This document shows positions 46,485 to 56,279 of a DNA stretch of 56,733 nucleotides, one piece after another. The stretch is taken from the NCBI RefSeq assembly GCF_000717875.1, contig NZ_JOCT01000046.1, forward strand, positions 1-56,733, read 5' to 3'. The DNA is from Streptomyces sp. NRRL S-455. GTDB taxonomy: Bacteria; Actinomycetota; Actinomycetes; Streptomycetales; Streptomycetaceae. Positions within the stretch are counted from its first letter, which is position 1. Every line of letters begins with the position of its first letter. Under the pieces are notes generated by a model, which saw nothing but the letters and a program-made list of their open reading frames with translations, was not told the origin of the DNA and did no database searches. A program made the translations under genes and the position numbers.

Positions 46485-47564
46485 ATGTCTGAGAACCCCA
46501 GTGCCGAGGGCGGCGCCAGCTACGCAGCCGCGGGCGTCGACATCGAAGCCGGCGACCGCGCCGTCGAACTCATGAAGGAGTGGGTGAAGAAGGCCCAGCG
46601 CCCCGAGGTCCTCGGCGGCCTCGGCGGCTTCGCCGGACTCTTCGACGCCTCCGCCCTGAAGAACTACGAGCGGCCCCTGCTGGCCTCCGCCACGGACGGT
46701 GTCGGCACCAAGGTCGACATCGCCCGGCAGATGGGCGTCTACGACAGCATCGGCCACGACCTGGTCGCCATGGTCATGGACGACATCGTGGTGTGCGGCG
46801 CCGAGCCGCTGTTCATGACCGACTACATCTGCGTCGGCAAGGTCCACCCCGAGCGGGTCGCCGCCATCGTCAAGGGCATCGCCGAGGGCTGTGTGCTGGC
46901 CGGCTGCGCCCTGGTCGGCGGTGAGACGGCCGAGCACCCGGGTCTGCTGGGCGAGGACGACTTCGATGTCGCCGGCGCCGGCACGGGCGTCGTGGAGGCC
47001 GACCGGCTGCTCGGCGCGGATCGTATCCGGACGGGTGACGCGGTGATCGCCATGGCGTCCTCCGGTCTTCACTCGAACGGGTACTCCCTCGTCCGGCATG
47101 TCCTGCTGAACCAGGCCGGTCTCGCGCTGGACACCCACATCGACGAGCTCGGCCGCACCCTCGGCGAGGAACTGCTCGAGCCGACGAAGATCTACTCGCT
47201 GGACTGCCTGGCCCTGATGCGCACCACCGAGGTGCACGCCTTCAGCCACGTCACCGGCGGCGGACTCGCGGCCAACCTGGCCCGGGTCATCCCCGACGAG
47301 CTCCACGCGGTCGTCGACCGCTCCACCTGGACCCCGGCCCCGATCTTCGACCTCGTCGGACGGACGGGTCAGGTCGAGCGCCTGGAGCTGGAGAAGACCC
47401 TGAACATGGGCGTCGGCATGATCGCGATCGTGCCGCAGGAGTCCGTGGACGTGGCCCTGGCGACCCTCGCCGACCGTGGGGTCGACGCGTGGGTGGCAGG
47501 CGAGATCACGGACCGGGGCGAGCACACCACCGGTGCCGCCCTGATCGGTGACTACGCGAGCTGA
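46485..47564 (+). CDS. purM: Phosphoribosylformylglycinamidine cyclo-ligase (AIR synthetase)
   Basis: A 359-residue enzyme converting FGAM to AIR. Motifs: SYAAAGVDIEAGDRAVE, ASATDGVGTKVDIA (ATP site), DDIVVCGAEPLFMTDYI, LVGGETAEHPG, SGLHSNGYSLVR and HVTGGGLAANLARVIP. It follows purF closely, probably in one operon, and ends at a hairpin shared with the convergent DUF3073 gene. Confidence 0.98.
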   Translation: MSENPSAEGGASYAAAGVDIEAGDRAVELMKEWVKKAQRPEVLGGLGGFAGLFDASALKNYERPLLASATDGVGTKVDIARQMGVYDSIGHDLVAMVMDDIVVCGAEPLFMTDYICVGKVHPERVAAIVKGIAEGCVLAGCALVGGETAEHPGLLGEDDFDVAGAGTGVVEADRLLGADRIRTGDAVIAMASSGLHSNGYSLVRHVLLNQAGLALDTHIDELGRTLGEELLEPTKIYSLDCLALMRTTEVHAFSHVTGGGLAANLARVIPDELHAVVDRSTWTPAPIFDLVGRTGQVERLELEKTLNMGVGMIAIVPQESVDVALATLADRGVDAWVAGEITDRGEHTTGAALIGDYAS

Positions 47565-47595
47565 GCACGGGTCGTGACTTTGCGCGCAGCACAGA

Positions 47596-47627
47596 ACCCG
47601 GTCGGTGACCGAAGTCGCCGACCGGGT
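47596..47627. terminator. Bidirectional terminator between purM and DUF3073 gene
   Basis: 14-bp arms (ACCCGGTCGGTGAC / GTCGCCGACCGGGT, one mismatch) with CGAA loop. Confidence 0.8.
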
Positions 47628-47644
47628 GAGTGCTCAGTGCAAGG

Positions 47645-47890
47645 TCAAGCGCCGCGACGATGCTGCGAGGACTGGTCGTCCTCGTCGTCGTCGTCCTCGT
47701 AGAGGTCGGCGTACCGTGCGTACAGGTCGTCGTCCTCATCGTCTTCGAACGGCTCGCCGTTAGGCGGCTGCGGATTCGAAGGCGATGCACCCAGCTCCTC
47801 GGCCAGGCGTGAGAGGTCAGTCCCACCGCTGTTGTACTTCAGCTGGCGGGCGACCTTCGTCTGCTTGGCCTTGGCCCGGCCGCGCCCCAT
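47645..47890 (-). CDS. DUF3073 protein
   Basis: An 81-residue actinobacterial protein. Conserved basic N-terminus MGRGRAKAKQTKVARQLKYN, central DLSRLAEELG, and a very acidic C-terminus with EDDDDEDD. Function unknown. It is convergent with purM. Confidence 0.9.
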   Translation of the reverse strand: MGRGRAKAKQTKVARQLKYNSGGTDLSRLAEELGASPSNPQPPNGEPFEDDEDDDLYARYADLYEDDDDEDDQSSQHRRGA

Positions 47891-48113
47891 GGCTCGACCC
47901 CCTCAACGACGGGGCTCGACGGCCCCAGAGTCTTGACACGCGTTCATGGTCCGGCACGGACTCTCCGCGGAGAGACCGGTCCGTAGGGCTTCCACGGTAC
48001 CTGAGCCCGCGCCCATACGGTACGTCGCCCGCATGACCTGCCCGTGCCCAGGACCTTCGAGGTGCCCCGTCCTCGCTGGTCAACCGCGATTTTAACCACT
48101 TATCGGCGGTCGA
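47891..48113. promoter_or_regulatory. Intergenic region upstream of DUF3073 gene with 14-bp palindrome
   Basis: No gene is supported in 47891-48196. CTCTCCGCGGAGAG (47961-47974) is a perfect palindrome flanked by ACGGAC and GTCCGT, which extend the symmetry. It lies about 70 bp before the DUF3073 start and may be an operator. Confidence 0.4.
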
Positions 48114-48160
48114 CCCGCCGGTAGAAGTGAGAGTTCTCTCTAACTGCCCACCGGCGGGTA
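48114..48160 (-). terminator. Terminator downstream of vdh
   Basis: Outer arms ACCCGCCGGT / ACCGGCGGGT enclose an inner AGTGAGAG-TTCT-CTCTAACT hairpin; AAAATC-type sequence follows further on. Confidence 0.65.
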
Positions 48161-48196
48161 CCGGCCAAACGTGCGAGGCCCCCGGGGAAGCGCCGC

Positions 48197-49303
48197 CTAG
48201 TGGGCCCGGCGAGCCGCGGCCGCGTCGTGCATCCGCTGCTCGGCGATCCGGTCGGCCGCGGCGGCCGGCGGAATACCGTCTTCCTTCGCACGTGCGAATA
48301 TGGCCAGCGTGGTGTCGAAGATCTTCGCCGCCTTCGCCTTGCACCGCTCGAAGTCGAAGCCGTGCAACTCGTCGGCCACCTGGATGACGCCGCCGGCGTT
48401 CACCACGTAGTCCGGCGCGTAGAGGATCCCGCGGTCGGCGAGGTCCTTCTCCACACCCGGGTGGGCGAGCTGGTTGTTGGCGGCGCCGCAGACCACCCTG
48501 GCGGTCAGTGCCGGCACCGTGTCGTCGTTCAGGGCGCCGCCGAGCGCGCACGGGGCGTAGATGTCGAGGCCCTCGACGCGGATCAGGGTCGCGGTGTCGG
48601 CGACCGCCGTCACACCCGTCGGGTGCGCGGCGAGGATCCGCCCCACGGCGTCCTCGCGCACGTCGGTGATGACGACCTCGGCGCCCTCCGCCCGCAGGTG
48701 CTCCACCAGGTGGTGGCCGACCTTGCCGACGCCGGCGATGCCGACCCGCCTCCCGCGCAGCGAGGGATCGCCCCACAGGTGCTGCGCGGAGGCCCGCATG
48801 CCCTGGTAGACGCCGAAGGCGGTGAGGACCGAGGAGTCCCCGGCGCCGCCGTTCTCCGGGGAGCGCCCGGTCGTCCAGCGGCACTCACGGGCCACGACGT
48901 CCATGTCGGCGACGTACGTGCCGACGTCGCAGGCGGTGACGTACCGGCCGCCGAGGGAGGCCACGAACCGGCCGTAGGCGAGGAGCAGCTCCTCGGTCTT
49001 GATCTTCTCCGGGTCGCCGATGATCACGGCCTTGCCGCCGCCGTGGTCCAGACCGGCCATGGCGTTCTTGTACGACATCCCGCGGGCGAGGTTCAGCGCG
49101 TCGGCGACGGCCTCCGCCTCGTTCGCGTACGGGTAGAAGCGCGTACCGCCGAGCGCGGGGCCCAGGGCGGTGGAGTGGAGGGCGATGACGGCCTTGAGGC
49201 CGCTCGCGCGGTCCTGGCAGAGCACGACTTGCTCATGACCCCCCTGGTCCGAGTGGAACAGGGTGTGCAGTACATCAGCAGGCGCGCCGGTTACGTCGGT
49301 CAC
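48197..49303 (-). CDS. vdh: Valine/leucine dehydrogenase (Glu/Leu/Phe/Val dehydrogenase family)
   Basis: A 368-residue NAD-dependent amino-acid dehydrogenase that deaminates branched-chain amino acids and feeds acyl-CoA precursors. Substrate and catalytic lysines are in [15 protein letters not shown] (K79 and K91); the Rossmann motif GVGKVG is in the middle ([14 protein letters not shown]). Length is typical. GTG start with AGGAG eight bases upstream. Its position before bldC matches the Streptomyces vdh locus; the gene name is by that synteny. Confidence 0.92.
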   Translation of the reverse strand: MTDVTGAPADVLHTLFHSDQGGHEQVVLCQDRASGLKAVIALHSTALGPALGGTRFYPYANEAEAVADALNLARGMSYKNAMAGLDHGGGKAVIIGDPEKIKTEELLLAYGRFVASLGGRYVTACDVGTYVADMDVVARECRWTTGRSPENGGAGDSSVLTAFGVYQGMRASAQHLWGDPSLRGRRVGIAGVGKVGHHLVEHLRAEGAEVVITDVREDAVGRILAAHPTGVTAVADTATLIRVEGLDIYAPCALGGALNDDTVPALTARVVCGAANNQLAHPGVEKDLADRGILYAPDYVVNAGGVIQVADELHGFDFERCKAKAAKIFDTTLAIFARAKEDGIPPAAAADRIAEQRMHDAAAARRAH

Positions 49304-49525
49304 TGTGGTGACTCCTGAGTAGGTTCGGCGGGTGGAGACCAGCCCTCGTGCGGGTGGCGGGGACTGTTGAGCATGAGATTAGAGCCTGGGGGCCCCGCAG
49401 GCCGCACAGTGCACAGGATCACCTCCGACTGGAGTACGCACGTGCGACGATTTGCATAGATTTCCCGTGCGTTTGTGAGTGGGTCCCGCAGGTTTTCGCG
49501 ACGGAGCGCGGGGGAGGGAGCAGGC

Positions 49526-50371
49526 GTGCCCAAGGTGTCCTCGGTGATCGTCCCCTACGCGAGCTACCTCCGCGTGTACGAACCGCTGGCCGCCTTCCCC
49601 GAGCCGGAGCGCAGCCAGTGGGCCCGCTACGCCCGCCGTCCGGACCGCCCCTCGTACCAGGACGAACTCCGCCGGGCCCTGGCCGACTTGGCCCCCACTC
49701 CGCCGGTCCCGGTGCCGGTGCACGAGAGTGAGGACGCCTTCGTGCTCGAGGTGGACGGCGTCGTCTGCGTCTGCCCCTGGCGCACCAGGCTGCGCGGCTG
49801 GCTGGCCCTGGACGAACTCTCCGAGGAACTCCCGCCGCCGGTCCTGGACGCCGTCCTGCCGCCCGTCCTGCGCCGCCAGGCCGCCCAGGACTACGAGCGC
49901 TGGCTGGCGATCAACCCGGACGCCCGGCCGTGGATCCGCACGGCGACCTGGCAGGTGCCGATCAACTGGTTCGTGCTGGTCTCCGACGAGGAGCGCGAGT
50001 ACGACAAGGGCGGCAGCGTGGCCGGCCCGCCGGTGCTGCGCTACCGCACGCCCATGGTCCAGGCCCGGCGGCGGGTGGCCCGGGGCCTCAGGGCCCTGAA
50101 GGAGGCCATGGACGAGGGGCCGCTGATCGACGGCCTGATCGACGTCGGGCGCTGGCTGGAGGAGTTCCACCCGCGCTCGCTCGTGGAGCTGGACTACGGC
50201 GGCCTGGTGCACGCCCTGCCGGCCGGATCGCTCGAGGACGACCATTCGGCGGCGGACGTGGCCGAGGGCATCGCCGCGCTGCGCCGGGGGGACGGAGACA
50301 CCGCGGGGGCGGCGTACGCCCGGCTCGTCGAGCGGTGGCGTTCCGTACGGGATCTTCGGTCGGCGAACTGA
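49526..50371 (+). CDS. Conserved actinobacterial hypothetical protein (281 aa)
   Basis: A 281-residue protein, GTG start after GGGAGGGAGCAGGC. Conserved-looking segments: VIVPYASYLRVYEPLAAF, VDGVVCVCPWRTRLRGWLAL, TATWQVPINWFVLVSDEEREY and YRTPMVQARRRVARGLRALKEAM. No catalytic motif or membrane segment recognised. It is divergent from vdh, with its promoter in the 220-bp gap; I see no known domain. Confidence 0.75.
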   Translation: MPKVSSVIVPYASYLRVYEPLAAFPEPERSQWARYARRPDRPSYQDELRRALADLAPTPPVPVPVHESEDAFVLEVDGVVCVCPWRTRLRGWLALDELSEELPPPVLDAVLPPVLRRQAAQDYERWLAINPDARPWIRTATWQVPINWFVLVSDEEREYDKGGSVAGPPVLRYRTPMVQARRRVARGLRALKEAMDEGPLIDGLIDVGRWLEEFHPRSLVELDYGGLVHALPAGSLEDDHSAADVAEGIAALRRGDGDTAGAAYARLVERWRSVRDLRSAN

Positions 50372-50968
50372 CCTCTGACCTCAGGCTCCTACGGACCGCT
50401 CCCGATCGGTCACGAACTGAGGTTTGACGTACCGCCCGTTTTGGGGTTTCGTCCTCGCACTGACGTTCCTGAAAAGTCCTCCCGCGTCAGCTGAGACCTC
50501 GTCAACACCGGACACAGGTTTCGATCCGGGCGTACCGCTCAAGTAGGCCAAGCGTGACGGACTACACGTACGCGGCTCTTGCGCCCCTTGCCCCTCCTCA
50601 TGCCAAAATAGGACAAGGAGTCCGGGGGGCTCCTTCCGTCCCATTGCGTTGCAGTGTGGGCGGAATCTCAGCATTGCACGCTTTGGGGGGTCTGTGACTC
50701 CTGAGCGCCGCTGTGACTGATCGTCACAGCGGCGTGACTGTCCGCTATGGCATGGTCCATCGGCTTCCGTCGCTGATGAACACCTGGGAGGGCAATTCCA
50801 TCGGTTTGGCCGACGCGGCTGGACAGATGGTGTAGTTGTAGTGCCGAGGACAAGCCGTTCGTCCTATAACCGACTCGACTCGCGTCCGCCATTTCGGGCA
50901 ACGCGGGTCAAGGTGCAGAATTTAGAGGAAAGAACCGAGAAGGTTCGGTTCTCCCGAGGAGGCCGCTC
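50372..50968. promoter_or_regulatory. 597-bp region upstream of bldC
   Basis: No gene is supported. It holds a perfect 12-bp stem hairpin at 50706..50734 (CGCCGCTGTGAC / GTCACAGCGGCG). A TATAAC -10-like element at 50865-50870 is the likely bldC promoter, and an 8-bp-arm hairpin at 50931..50952 (AGAACCGA / TCGGTTCT) ends just before the bldC Shine-Dalgarno GAGGAGG (50956-50962). The length and AT-rich patches suggest complex developmental control or a small RNA. Confidence 0.5.
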
Positions 50969-51175
50969 ATGACCGCTCGCACCCCTGATGCCGAGCCGCT
51001 GCTGACCCCGGCTGAGGTCGCCACCATGTTCCGCGTCGACCCCAAGACGGTCACGCGGTGGGCGAAGGCCGGCAAGCTCACGTCGATCCGCACGCTCGGC
51101 GGGCATCGCCGCTACCGCGAGGCAGAGGTCCGCGCTCTGCTCGCGGGCATTCCGCAGCAGCGCAGCGAGGCCTGA
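50969..51175 (+). CDS. bldC: Developmental regulator BldC (MerR-type HTH)
   Basis: A 68-residue single-domain DNA-binding protein: LLTPAEVATMFRVDPKTVTRWAKAG helix-turn-helix with the GGHRRYREAEV wing. In Streptomyces BldC holds back entry into development and binds DNA as head-to-tail oligomers. Length and sequence fit closely. A strong terminator follows at 51327. Confidence 0.97.
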   Translation: MTARTPDAEPLLTPAEVATMFRVDPKTVTRWAKAGKLTSIRTLGGHRRYREAEVRALLAGIPQQRSEA

Positions 51176-51638
51176 ACAACTGAATAACCGGGCGAAACCG
51201 GCTGGTCCCCCCATCGGCCGAGGCGCCCGGAACCACAGCTCCAAGCGACGCGGGTCCTGCCCCAACAGGCCCCACGCCCACGCCGGTCAGAGCTCTTCAG
51301 GCACATAACAGGGTGCGTCGTCGGTCGCGCTGGACTCCGCCGGGTCCAGCGCGATCTTTTTTGTGCGTCGGCTGCCGACCGGACGGGCCCGCGGTGAGCG
51401 GGCTTGTCGGAGTCTGGGGAGGGGTGTCGAATCACCTGTGTGCGGCACCACCAGACTGGTGCAATTGCACATATTAAATTGACCCCTTGTAGGTGGGGAG
51501 TAAGTACCGCACTTTTCAAAACTCATGCGGTGACACCCGTCACATACCGAGCGGCTTGTTAGCCCTCACGCCGGTGCGGTAGAGGAACCTCCGCCTCCAG
51601 CAGCCCACGTGTGCAAGGGCGTTGGGGCCGGCCACCGA
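51176..51638. other. Gap after bldC
   Basis: Besides the bldC terminator it contains an AT-rich patch (51460-51530, including ATTAAATTGACC) unusual for this genome. It may mark a promoter. No gene is supported. Confidence 0.4.
51327..51363 (+). terminator. Rho-independent terminator for bldC
   Basis: 9-bp arms GCGCTGGAC / GTCCAGCGC followed by GATCTTTTTT, one of the few with a true T tract in this window. Confidence 0.92.
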
Positions 51639-51839
51639 TCACGCCCGCGCCGGGCTCTGGTCCTCGACGTCCTCCTCGGAGGCCTGCGCGGCGCGCGGGG
51701 CGGACTCCAGCGTTTCCATCGCCAGGCGCAGCAGGTGGTGGCAGATCGGACAGTGACGAGTGAGGTGCCGGTACGACGACGCGGCCGACAGGTGCGCGCG
51801 GAGCAGGGCCCGCGTCTCGTGCCTAGCCGATGCCGCCAT
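51639..51839 (-). CDS. DUF6274-type small zinc-finger-like protein
   Basis: A 66-residue protein, MAASARHETRALLRAHL then YRHLTRHCPICHHLLRLAME with a CPIC/H cluster (two Cys and nearby His) that could bind zinc, and an acidic tail. I recall the DUF6274 family for this pattern in Streptomyces. Function unknown. Confidence 0.7.
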   Translation of the reverse strand: MAASARHETRALLRAHLSAASSYRHLTRHCPICHHLLRLAMETLESAPRAAQASEEDVEDQSPARA

Positions 51840-51954
51840 ACGCCACCTCCAGGGGGCCGCACGGAGAACGGCCCTGGTCTCTGGGTACCGACCCGATGAG
51901 AGGCCGTCAAGACGGCGCGAGAGACCGCAGGGAGTTACCCGGAGGTCGGAACAC

Positions 51955-51988
51955 GCGAGAGCCCGGATCCGAAGATCCGGGCTCTCGC
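51955..51988. terminator. Perfect 15-bp hairpin
   Basis: GCGAGAGCCCGGATC / GATCCGGGCTCTCGC with CGAA loop, between the DUF6274 gene and tRNA-Asp; the likely second half of a tandem terminator for the minus-strand tRNA. Confidence 0.75.
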
Positions 51989-52002
51989 GCTGCGGTCCAC
52001 AC

Positions 52003-52040
52003 GAATGAGCCCGCGTCCCTTGCGAGACGCGGGCTCATTC
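52003..52040 (-). terminator. Terminator downstream of tRNA-Asp copy 1
   Basis: 15-bp arms (GAATGAGCCCGCGTC / GACGCGGGCTCATTC) with an 8-nt loop, ending 10 bp from the tRNA. Confidence 0.8.
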
Positions 52041-52049
52041 GCTTCACTG

Positions 52050-52124
52050 CGGTCCTGACGGGATTTGAACCCGCGGCCTCCACCTTGACAGGGTGGCGAG
52101 CACTCCAAACTGCTCCACAGGACC
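52050..52124 (-). tRNA. tRNA-Asp(GUC), copy 1
   Basis: 75 nt, minus strand. Acceptor GGTCCTG/CAGGACC; anticodon arm CCACC-CTGTCAA-GGTGG; GGGTTCAAATCCC T-arm. Identical to copy 2 at 56442..56516. Confidence 0.96.
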
Positions 52125-52217
52125 AGGTTTCGCGGCGCTATTCCTGCGTTGCGCTGCGAGAAGAGACTGTACAGGAGCGGGGGGTCCTGGTCGAACTCAC
52201 CCCCCGTACACACGTGA

Positions 52218-55200
52218 TCACGGAACTGCCGCGTCGATCGCCTTCACGATCCGCTTGTCGGAAACGGGGTACGCCGTGCCCAGCGCGTGGGCGAAGTAGC
52301 TGACCCGGAGCTCCTCGATCATCCAGCGGATGTCCAGGACCGACGACGGGACCGGCCGGCCCTGCGGCATCTGCTCCAGGAGCCAGGCGTACTCGTCCTG
52401 CATCTCCTGGACCTTCTGCATCCGCGTCGTGTCCCGCTGGACGTTCGTCGGCATCTGCTGGAGGCGGCGGTCCGCCGCGACCAGGTAGCGCATCAGATCC
52501 GGCAGACGCCGCAACCCCGCCTCCGTCACGAAGCCCGGCTTCACGAGGCCGTCCAGCTGCTTCCGTACGTCCTGGAGGTTCGGCAGCAACGCGGGGCTCC
52601 GTACGGCCTTCAGACGGCGCTCACAGGCCTGCCACGCCGCCAGCACCTGCTGCACCTGACCCACCGTACGGACGGTCGTGTCGACGATCTCGGCGCGCAC
52701 CCTGTCGTACAGCTTCCGGTACGACTCCTCGTCCCACGCCGGCCCGCCGAAGTCCGCGATCAGCTTGTCGGCTGCCGCCATCGCACAGTCGTCGAACAGG
52801 GCCTGGACGGAGCCGTGCGGATTCGAGGACAACGCGAGCTTCTGCGCGTTCGTCAGGCGATCGCTCGCGAATTTCGCCGGATTCACCGGGATGTTGCGCA
52901 GGATCAGCCGGCGGGTGCCCTTCCACATCGCCTGCCCCTGCTCGGCCTCCGTGTCGAAGAGTCGTACGGAGACCGTGTCACCGTCGTCGACCAGCGCCGG
53001 GTACGCCTTCACCGGCTGCCCGGCCCGCCGTGTCTCGAAGACCCGGGTCAGCGTGCCGATCGTCCAGTCGGTGAGGCCCTTGCGCTCCAACGACTCGCCA
53101 CCCCGGCGCTCCGCGGTGGCCGCGGCCGCCTGGGAGAGCGCCTTGCGCGCCTTGGGCCGCAGCCGCAGCTTCAGCGCCTCCAGATCCTTGTCCTCCGCGA
53201 GCTTGCGCCGCCGCTCGTCGACGATCCGGAACGTGACCCGCAGATGGTCGGGGACCTTGGACCAGTCGAAGTCGTCCGCCTCGAACGGCACGCCGACCAT
53301 GCGCCGCAGCTCGCGGGTCATCGTCGTCGTGAGCGGTTCCTGGAGGGGCGCCGCCTTGTCCAGGAACGCCTTCGCGAAGTTCGGCGCGGGCACGTAGTTG
53401 CGGCGGATCGGCTTCGGCAGGGACCGGATGAGCTCTGTGACGAGCTCCTCCCGCAGACCCGGGATCTGCCAGTCGAAGCCCTCCTCGGTGACCTGGTTGA
53501 GCACCTGGAGCGGGATGTGCACCGTCACGCCGTCGGCGTCCGCGCCCGGCTCGAACTGGTACGTCACACGGAACTTGAGGTTCCCCTGGCGCCAGGAATC
53601 CGGATAGTCGGCCTTGGTGACCTCGCCCGCCCTCTCGTTGATGAGCATCTCGCGCTCGAAGTCGAGGAAGTCGGGCTGCTCGTGGCGCTTGCGCTTCCAC
53701 CAGGAGTCGAAGTGCGCGCCGGAGACGACATGCTCGGGGATCCGCTGGTCGTAGAAGTCGAACAGCGTCTCGTCGTCGACCAGGATGTCCCGGCGCCTGG
53801 CCCGGTGCTCCAGCTCCTCGACCTCGGTGAGAAGCCTGCGGTTGTCCGCGAAGAACTTGTGGTGCGTGCGCCAGTCGCCCTCGACGAGCGCGTTCCGGAT
53901 GAACAGCTCGCGGCTGACCTCCGGATCGATCCGGCCGTAGTTGACCTTCCGCTGCGCCACGATCGGGACGCCGTACAGCGTGACCTTCTCGTACGCCATC
54001 ACCGCGGCCTGGTCCTTCTCCCAGTGCGGCTCGCTGTAGGTGCGCTTGACGAGGTGCTGGGCGAGAGGTTCGACCCAGTCCGGCTCGATCTTCGCGTTGA
54101 CGCGGGCCCAGAGGCGGGACGTCTCGACGAGTTCGGCCGACATCACGAAACGCGGGGGCTTCTTGAAGAGCGCCGAGCCCGGGAAGATCGCGAACTTGGC
54201 GTTCCGCGCGCCCAGGTACTCGTTCTTGGCGCCTTCCTTCACGTCCTTCATGCCGACGTGGGACAGCAGCCCGGCGAGGAGCGAGACGTGGATGCGGTCG
54301 GCCGGGGCGTCGTCCTCGTTGAGGTGGATGCCCATCTGCTTCGCGACCGTGCGCAACTGGCTGTAGATGTCCTGCCATTCACGGATGCGAAGGAAGTTGA
54401 GGTACTCCTGCTTGCACATCCGGCGGAAGGACGACGAGCCCCGCTCCTTCTGCTGCTCGCGGATGTACCGCCAGAGGTTGAGGTAGGCCAGGAAGTCGCT
54501 GGTCTCGTCCTTGAAGCGGGCGTGCTGCTGGTCGGCCTGGGTCTGCTTGTCGGCGGGGCGCTCGCGCGGGTCCTGGATGGACAGCGCGGCGGCTATCACC
54601 ATGACCTCGCGCACGCACCCGTTCTTGTCCGCCTCCAGGACCATCCGGGCCAGCCGCGGGTCGACGGGCAGCTGGGCGAGCTTGCGGCCGGTCTCCGTGA
54701 GCCGCTTGCGGGGGTCCTTCTGCGCCGGGTCCAGTGCGCCGAGCTCCTGCAGGAGCTGCACACCGTCGCGGATGTTCCGGTGGTCCGGCGGGTCGATGAA
54801 GGGGAACTTCTCGATGTCGCCGAGACCGGCCGCGGTCATCTGCAGGATGACGGAGGCGAGGTTCGTACGGAGGATCTCCGCGTCCGTGAACTCCGGGCGG
54901 GCGTTGAAGTCGTCCTCGCTGTAGAGGCGGATGCAGATGCCGTCCGACGTACGCCCGCAGCGCCCCTTGCGCTGGTTGGCGCTGGCCTGCGAGATCGGCT
55001 CGATGGGCAGCCGCTGCACCTTGGTGCGGTGGCTGTAGCGCGAGATGCGGGCGAAGCCGGGGTCGATGACGTACTTGATGCCCGGGACCGTGAGGGACGT
55101 CTCGGCGACGTTCGTCGCCAGAACGATCCTGCGGCCGGTGTGCGGCTGGAAGACGCGATGCTGCTCGGCGTGGGAGAGCCGGGCGTACAGCGGAAGGACC

Positions 55201-56162
55201 TCAGTGAACCGGTAGTTCTTCTTGATCAGGGCGTCCGCGGTGTCCCGGATCTCCCGCTCCCCGGAGAGGAAGACCAGGATGTCGCCCTTCCCCTCCTTCT
55301 GCAGCTCCTCCACCGCGTCGGTGATCGCGGTGATCTGGTCGCGGTCGGCGTCGTCGGAGTCCTCTTCCAGGAGAGGGCGGTAGCGGACCTCCACCGGATA
55401 GGTCCGCCCGCTGACCTCGACGATCGGGGCGTCACCGAAGTGCCGCGAGAAGCGCTCGGGGTCGATCGTCGCCGAGGTGATGACGACCTTGAGGTCGGGC
55501 CGCTTCGGCAGCAGCTGGGCGAGATAGCCCAGCAGGAAGTCGATGTTCAGCGACCGCTCGTGAGCCTCGTCGATGATGATCGTGTCGTAGGCGCGCAGCT
55601 CACGGTCGGTCTGGATCTCGGCCAGCAGGATGCCGTCCGTCATGAGCTTGACGAAGGTGGCGTCCGGGTCGACCTGGTCGGTGAAACGGACCTTCCAGCC
55701 GACGGCCTCACCGAGAGGGGTGTCCAGCTCCTCCGCCACGCGCTCGGCGACGGTACGGGCCGCGATCCTCCTCGGCTGCGTGTGCCCGATCATGCCGCGC
55801 ACGCCCCGGCCGAGCTCCATGCAGATCTTCGGAATCTGCGTCGTCTTGCCGGAGCCCGTCTCGCCGGCCACGATCACGACCTGGTGGTCGCGGATGGCCT
55901 CGGCGATCTCGTCCTTCTTCTGGCTGACCGGCAGCTGCTCCGGGTACGTGACCTCGGGCACACGAGCCCGCCGGTCGGCCATCCGCTCCTCGCCCTTGAC
56001 GACCTCCGCCTCGATCTCGGCCAGCACGGCGGCCCGGGCCTCCGGCTTACGGATCTTGCGCGCACCTTCGAGCCTGCGCCCGAGCCGGTGCGCGTCGCGC
56101 AGGGACAGCTCGGTCAGGCGGGGGGCGAGGGCGCCGAGTGCGGGGGCGGATTGCGTAGACAT
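52218..56162 (-). CDS. hrpA: ATP-dependent RNA helicase HrpA
   Basis: A 1314-residue DEAH-box helicase. Walker A GETGSGKTT at 100-108; DEAH in IIIDEAHERSLNIDFLLGYL near 197; SATIDPERFS; QRKGRCGRTSDGIC motif VI near 400. Then helicase-associated HA2 and OB domains and the long DUF3418 C-terminal region typical of HrpA. ATG start is supported by family N-terminus. Two identical tRNA-Asp genes flank it. Confidence 0.96.
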   Translation of the reverse strand: MSTQSAPALGALAPRLTELSLRDAHRLGRRLEGARKIRKPEARAAVLAEIEAEVVKGEERMADRRARVPEVTYPEQLPVSQKKDEIAEAIRDHQVVIVAGETGSGKTTQIPKICMELGRGVRGMIGHTQPRRIAARTVAERVAEELDTPLGEAVGWKVRFTDQVDPDATFVKLMTDGILLAEIQTDRELRAYDTIIIDEAHERSLNIDFLLGYLAQLLPKRPDLKVVITSATIDPERFSRHFGDAPIVEVSGRTYPVEVRYRPLLEEDSDDADRDQITAITDAVEELQKEGKGDILVFLSGEREIRDTADALIKKNYRFTEVLPLYARLSHAEQHRVFQPHTGRRIVLATNVAETSLTVPGIKYVIDPGFARISRYSHRTKVQRLPIEPISQASANQRKGRCGRTSDGICIRLYSEDDFNARPEFTDAEILRTNLASVILQMTAAGLGDIEKFPFIDPPDHRNIRDGVQLLQELGALDPAQKDPRKRLTETGRKLAQLPVDPRLARMVLEADKNGCVREVMVIAAALSIQDPRERPADKQTQADQQHARFKDETSDFLAYLNLWRYIREQQKERGSSSFRRMCKQEYLNFLRIREWQDIYSQLRTVAKQMGIHLNEDDAPADRIHVSLLAGLLSHVGMKDVKEGAKNEYLGARNAKFAIFPGSALFKKPPRFVMSAELVETSRLWARVNAKIEPDWVEPLAQHLVKRTYSEPHWEKDQAAVMAYEKVTLYGVPIVAQRKVNYGRIDPEVSRELFIRNALVEGDWRTHHKFFADNRRLLTEVEELEHRARRRDILVDDETLFDFYDQRIPEHVVSGAHFDSWWKRKRHEQPDFLDFEREMLINERAGEVTKADYPDSWRQGNLKFRVTYQFEPGADADGVTVHIPLQVLNQVTEEGFDWQIPGLREELVTELIRSLPKPIRRNYVPAPNFAKAFLDKAAPLQEPLTTTMTRELRRMVGVPFEADDFDWSKVPDHLRVTFRIVDERRRKLAEDKDLEALKLRLRPKARKALSQAAAATAERRGGESLERKGLTDWTIGTLTRVFETRRAGQPVKAYPALVDDGDTVSVRLFDTEAEQGQAMWKGTRRLILRNIPVNPAKFASDRLTNAQKLALSSNPHGSVQALFDDCAMAAADKLIADFGGPAWDEESYRKLYDRVRAEIVDTTVRTVGQVQQVLAAWQACERRLKAVRSPALLPNLQDVRKQLDGLVKPGFVTEAGLRRLPDLMRYLVAADRRLQQMPTNVQRDTTRMQKVQEMQDEYAWLLEQMPQGRPVPSSVLDIRWMIEELRVSYFAHALGTAYPVSDKRIVKAIDAAVP

Positions 56163-56279
56163 ACGCGGTCCAGGATCTCATCCCTCGGATTTTCGTGGCT
56201 AACGCTTTTGTCTCTGGCGGTCTGGCCGGGGTTGTGCCTGCTGCGGCGGGGGTGGGGTGCGCGTGGCGCCTTGCGCCGG

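Noticed and set aside
50712..50728. Possible Crp site TGTGA-N7-TCACA
   Set aside because: Spacing is 7 rather than 6, and the symmetry is explained by the larger 12-bp-stem hairpin.
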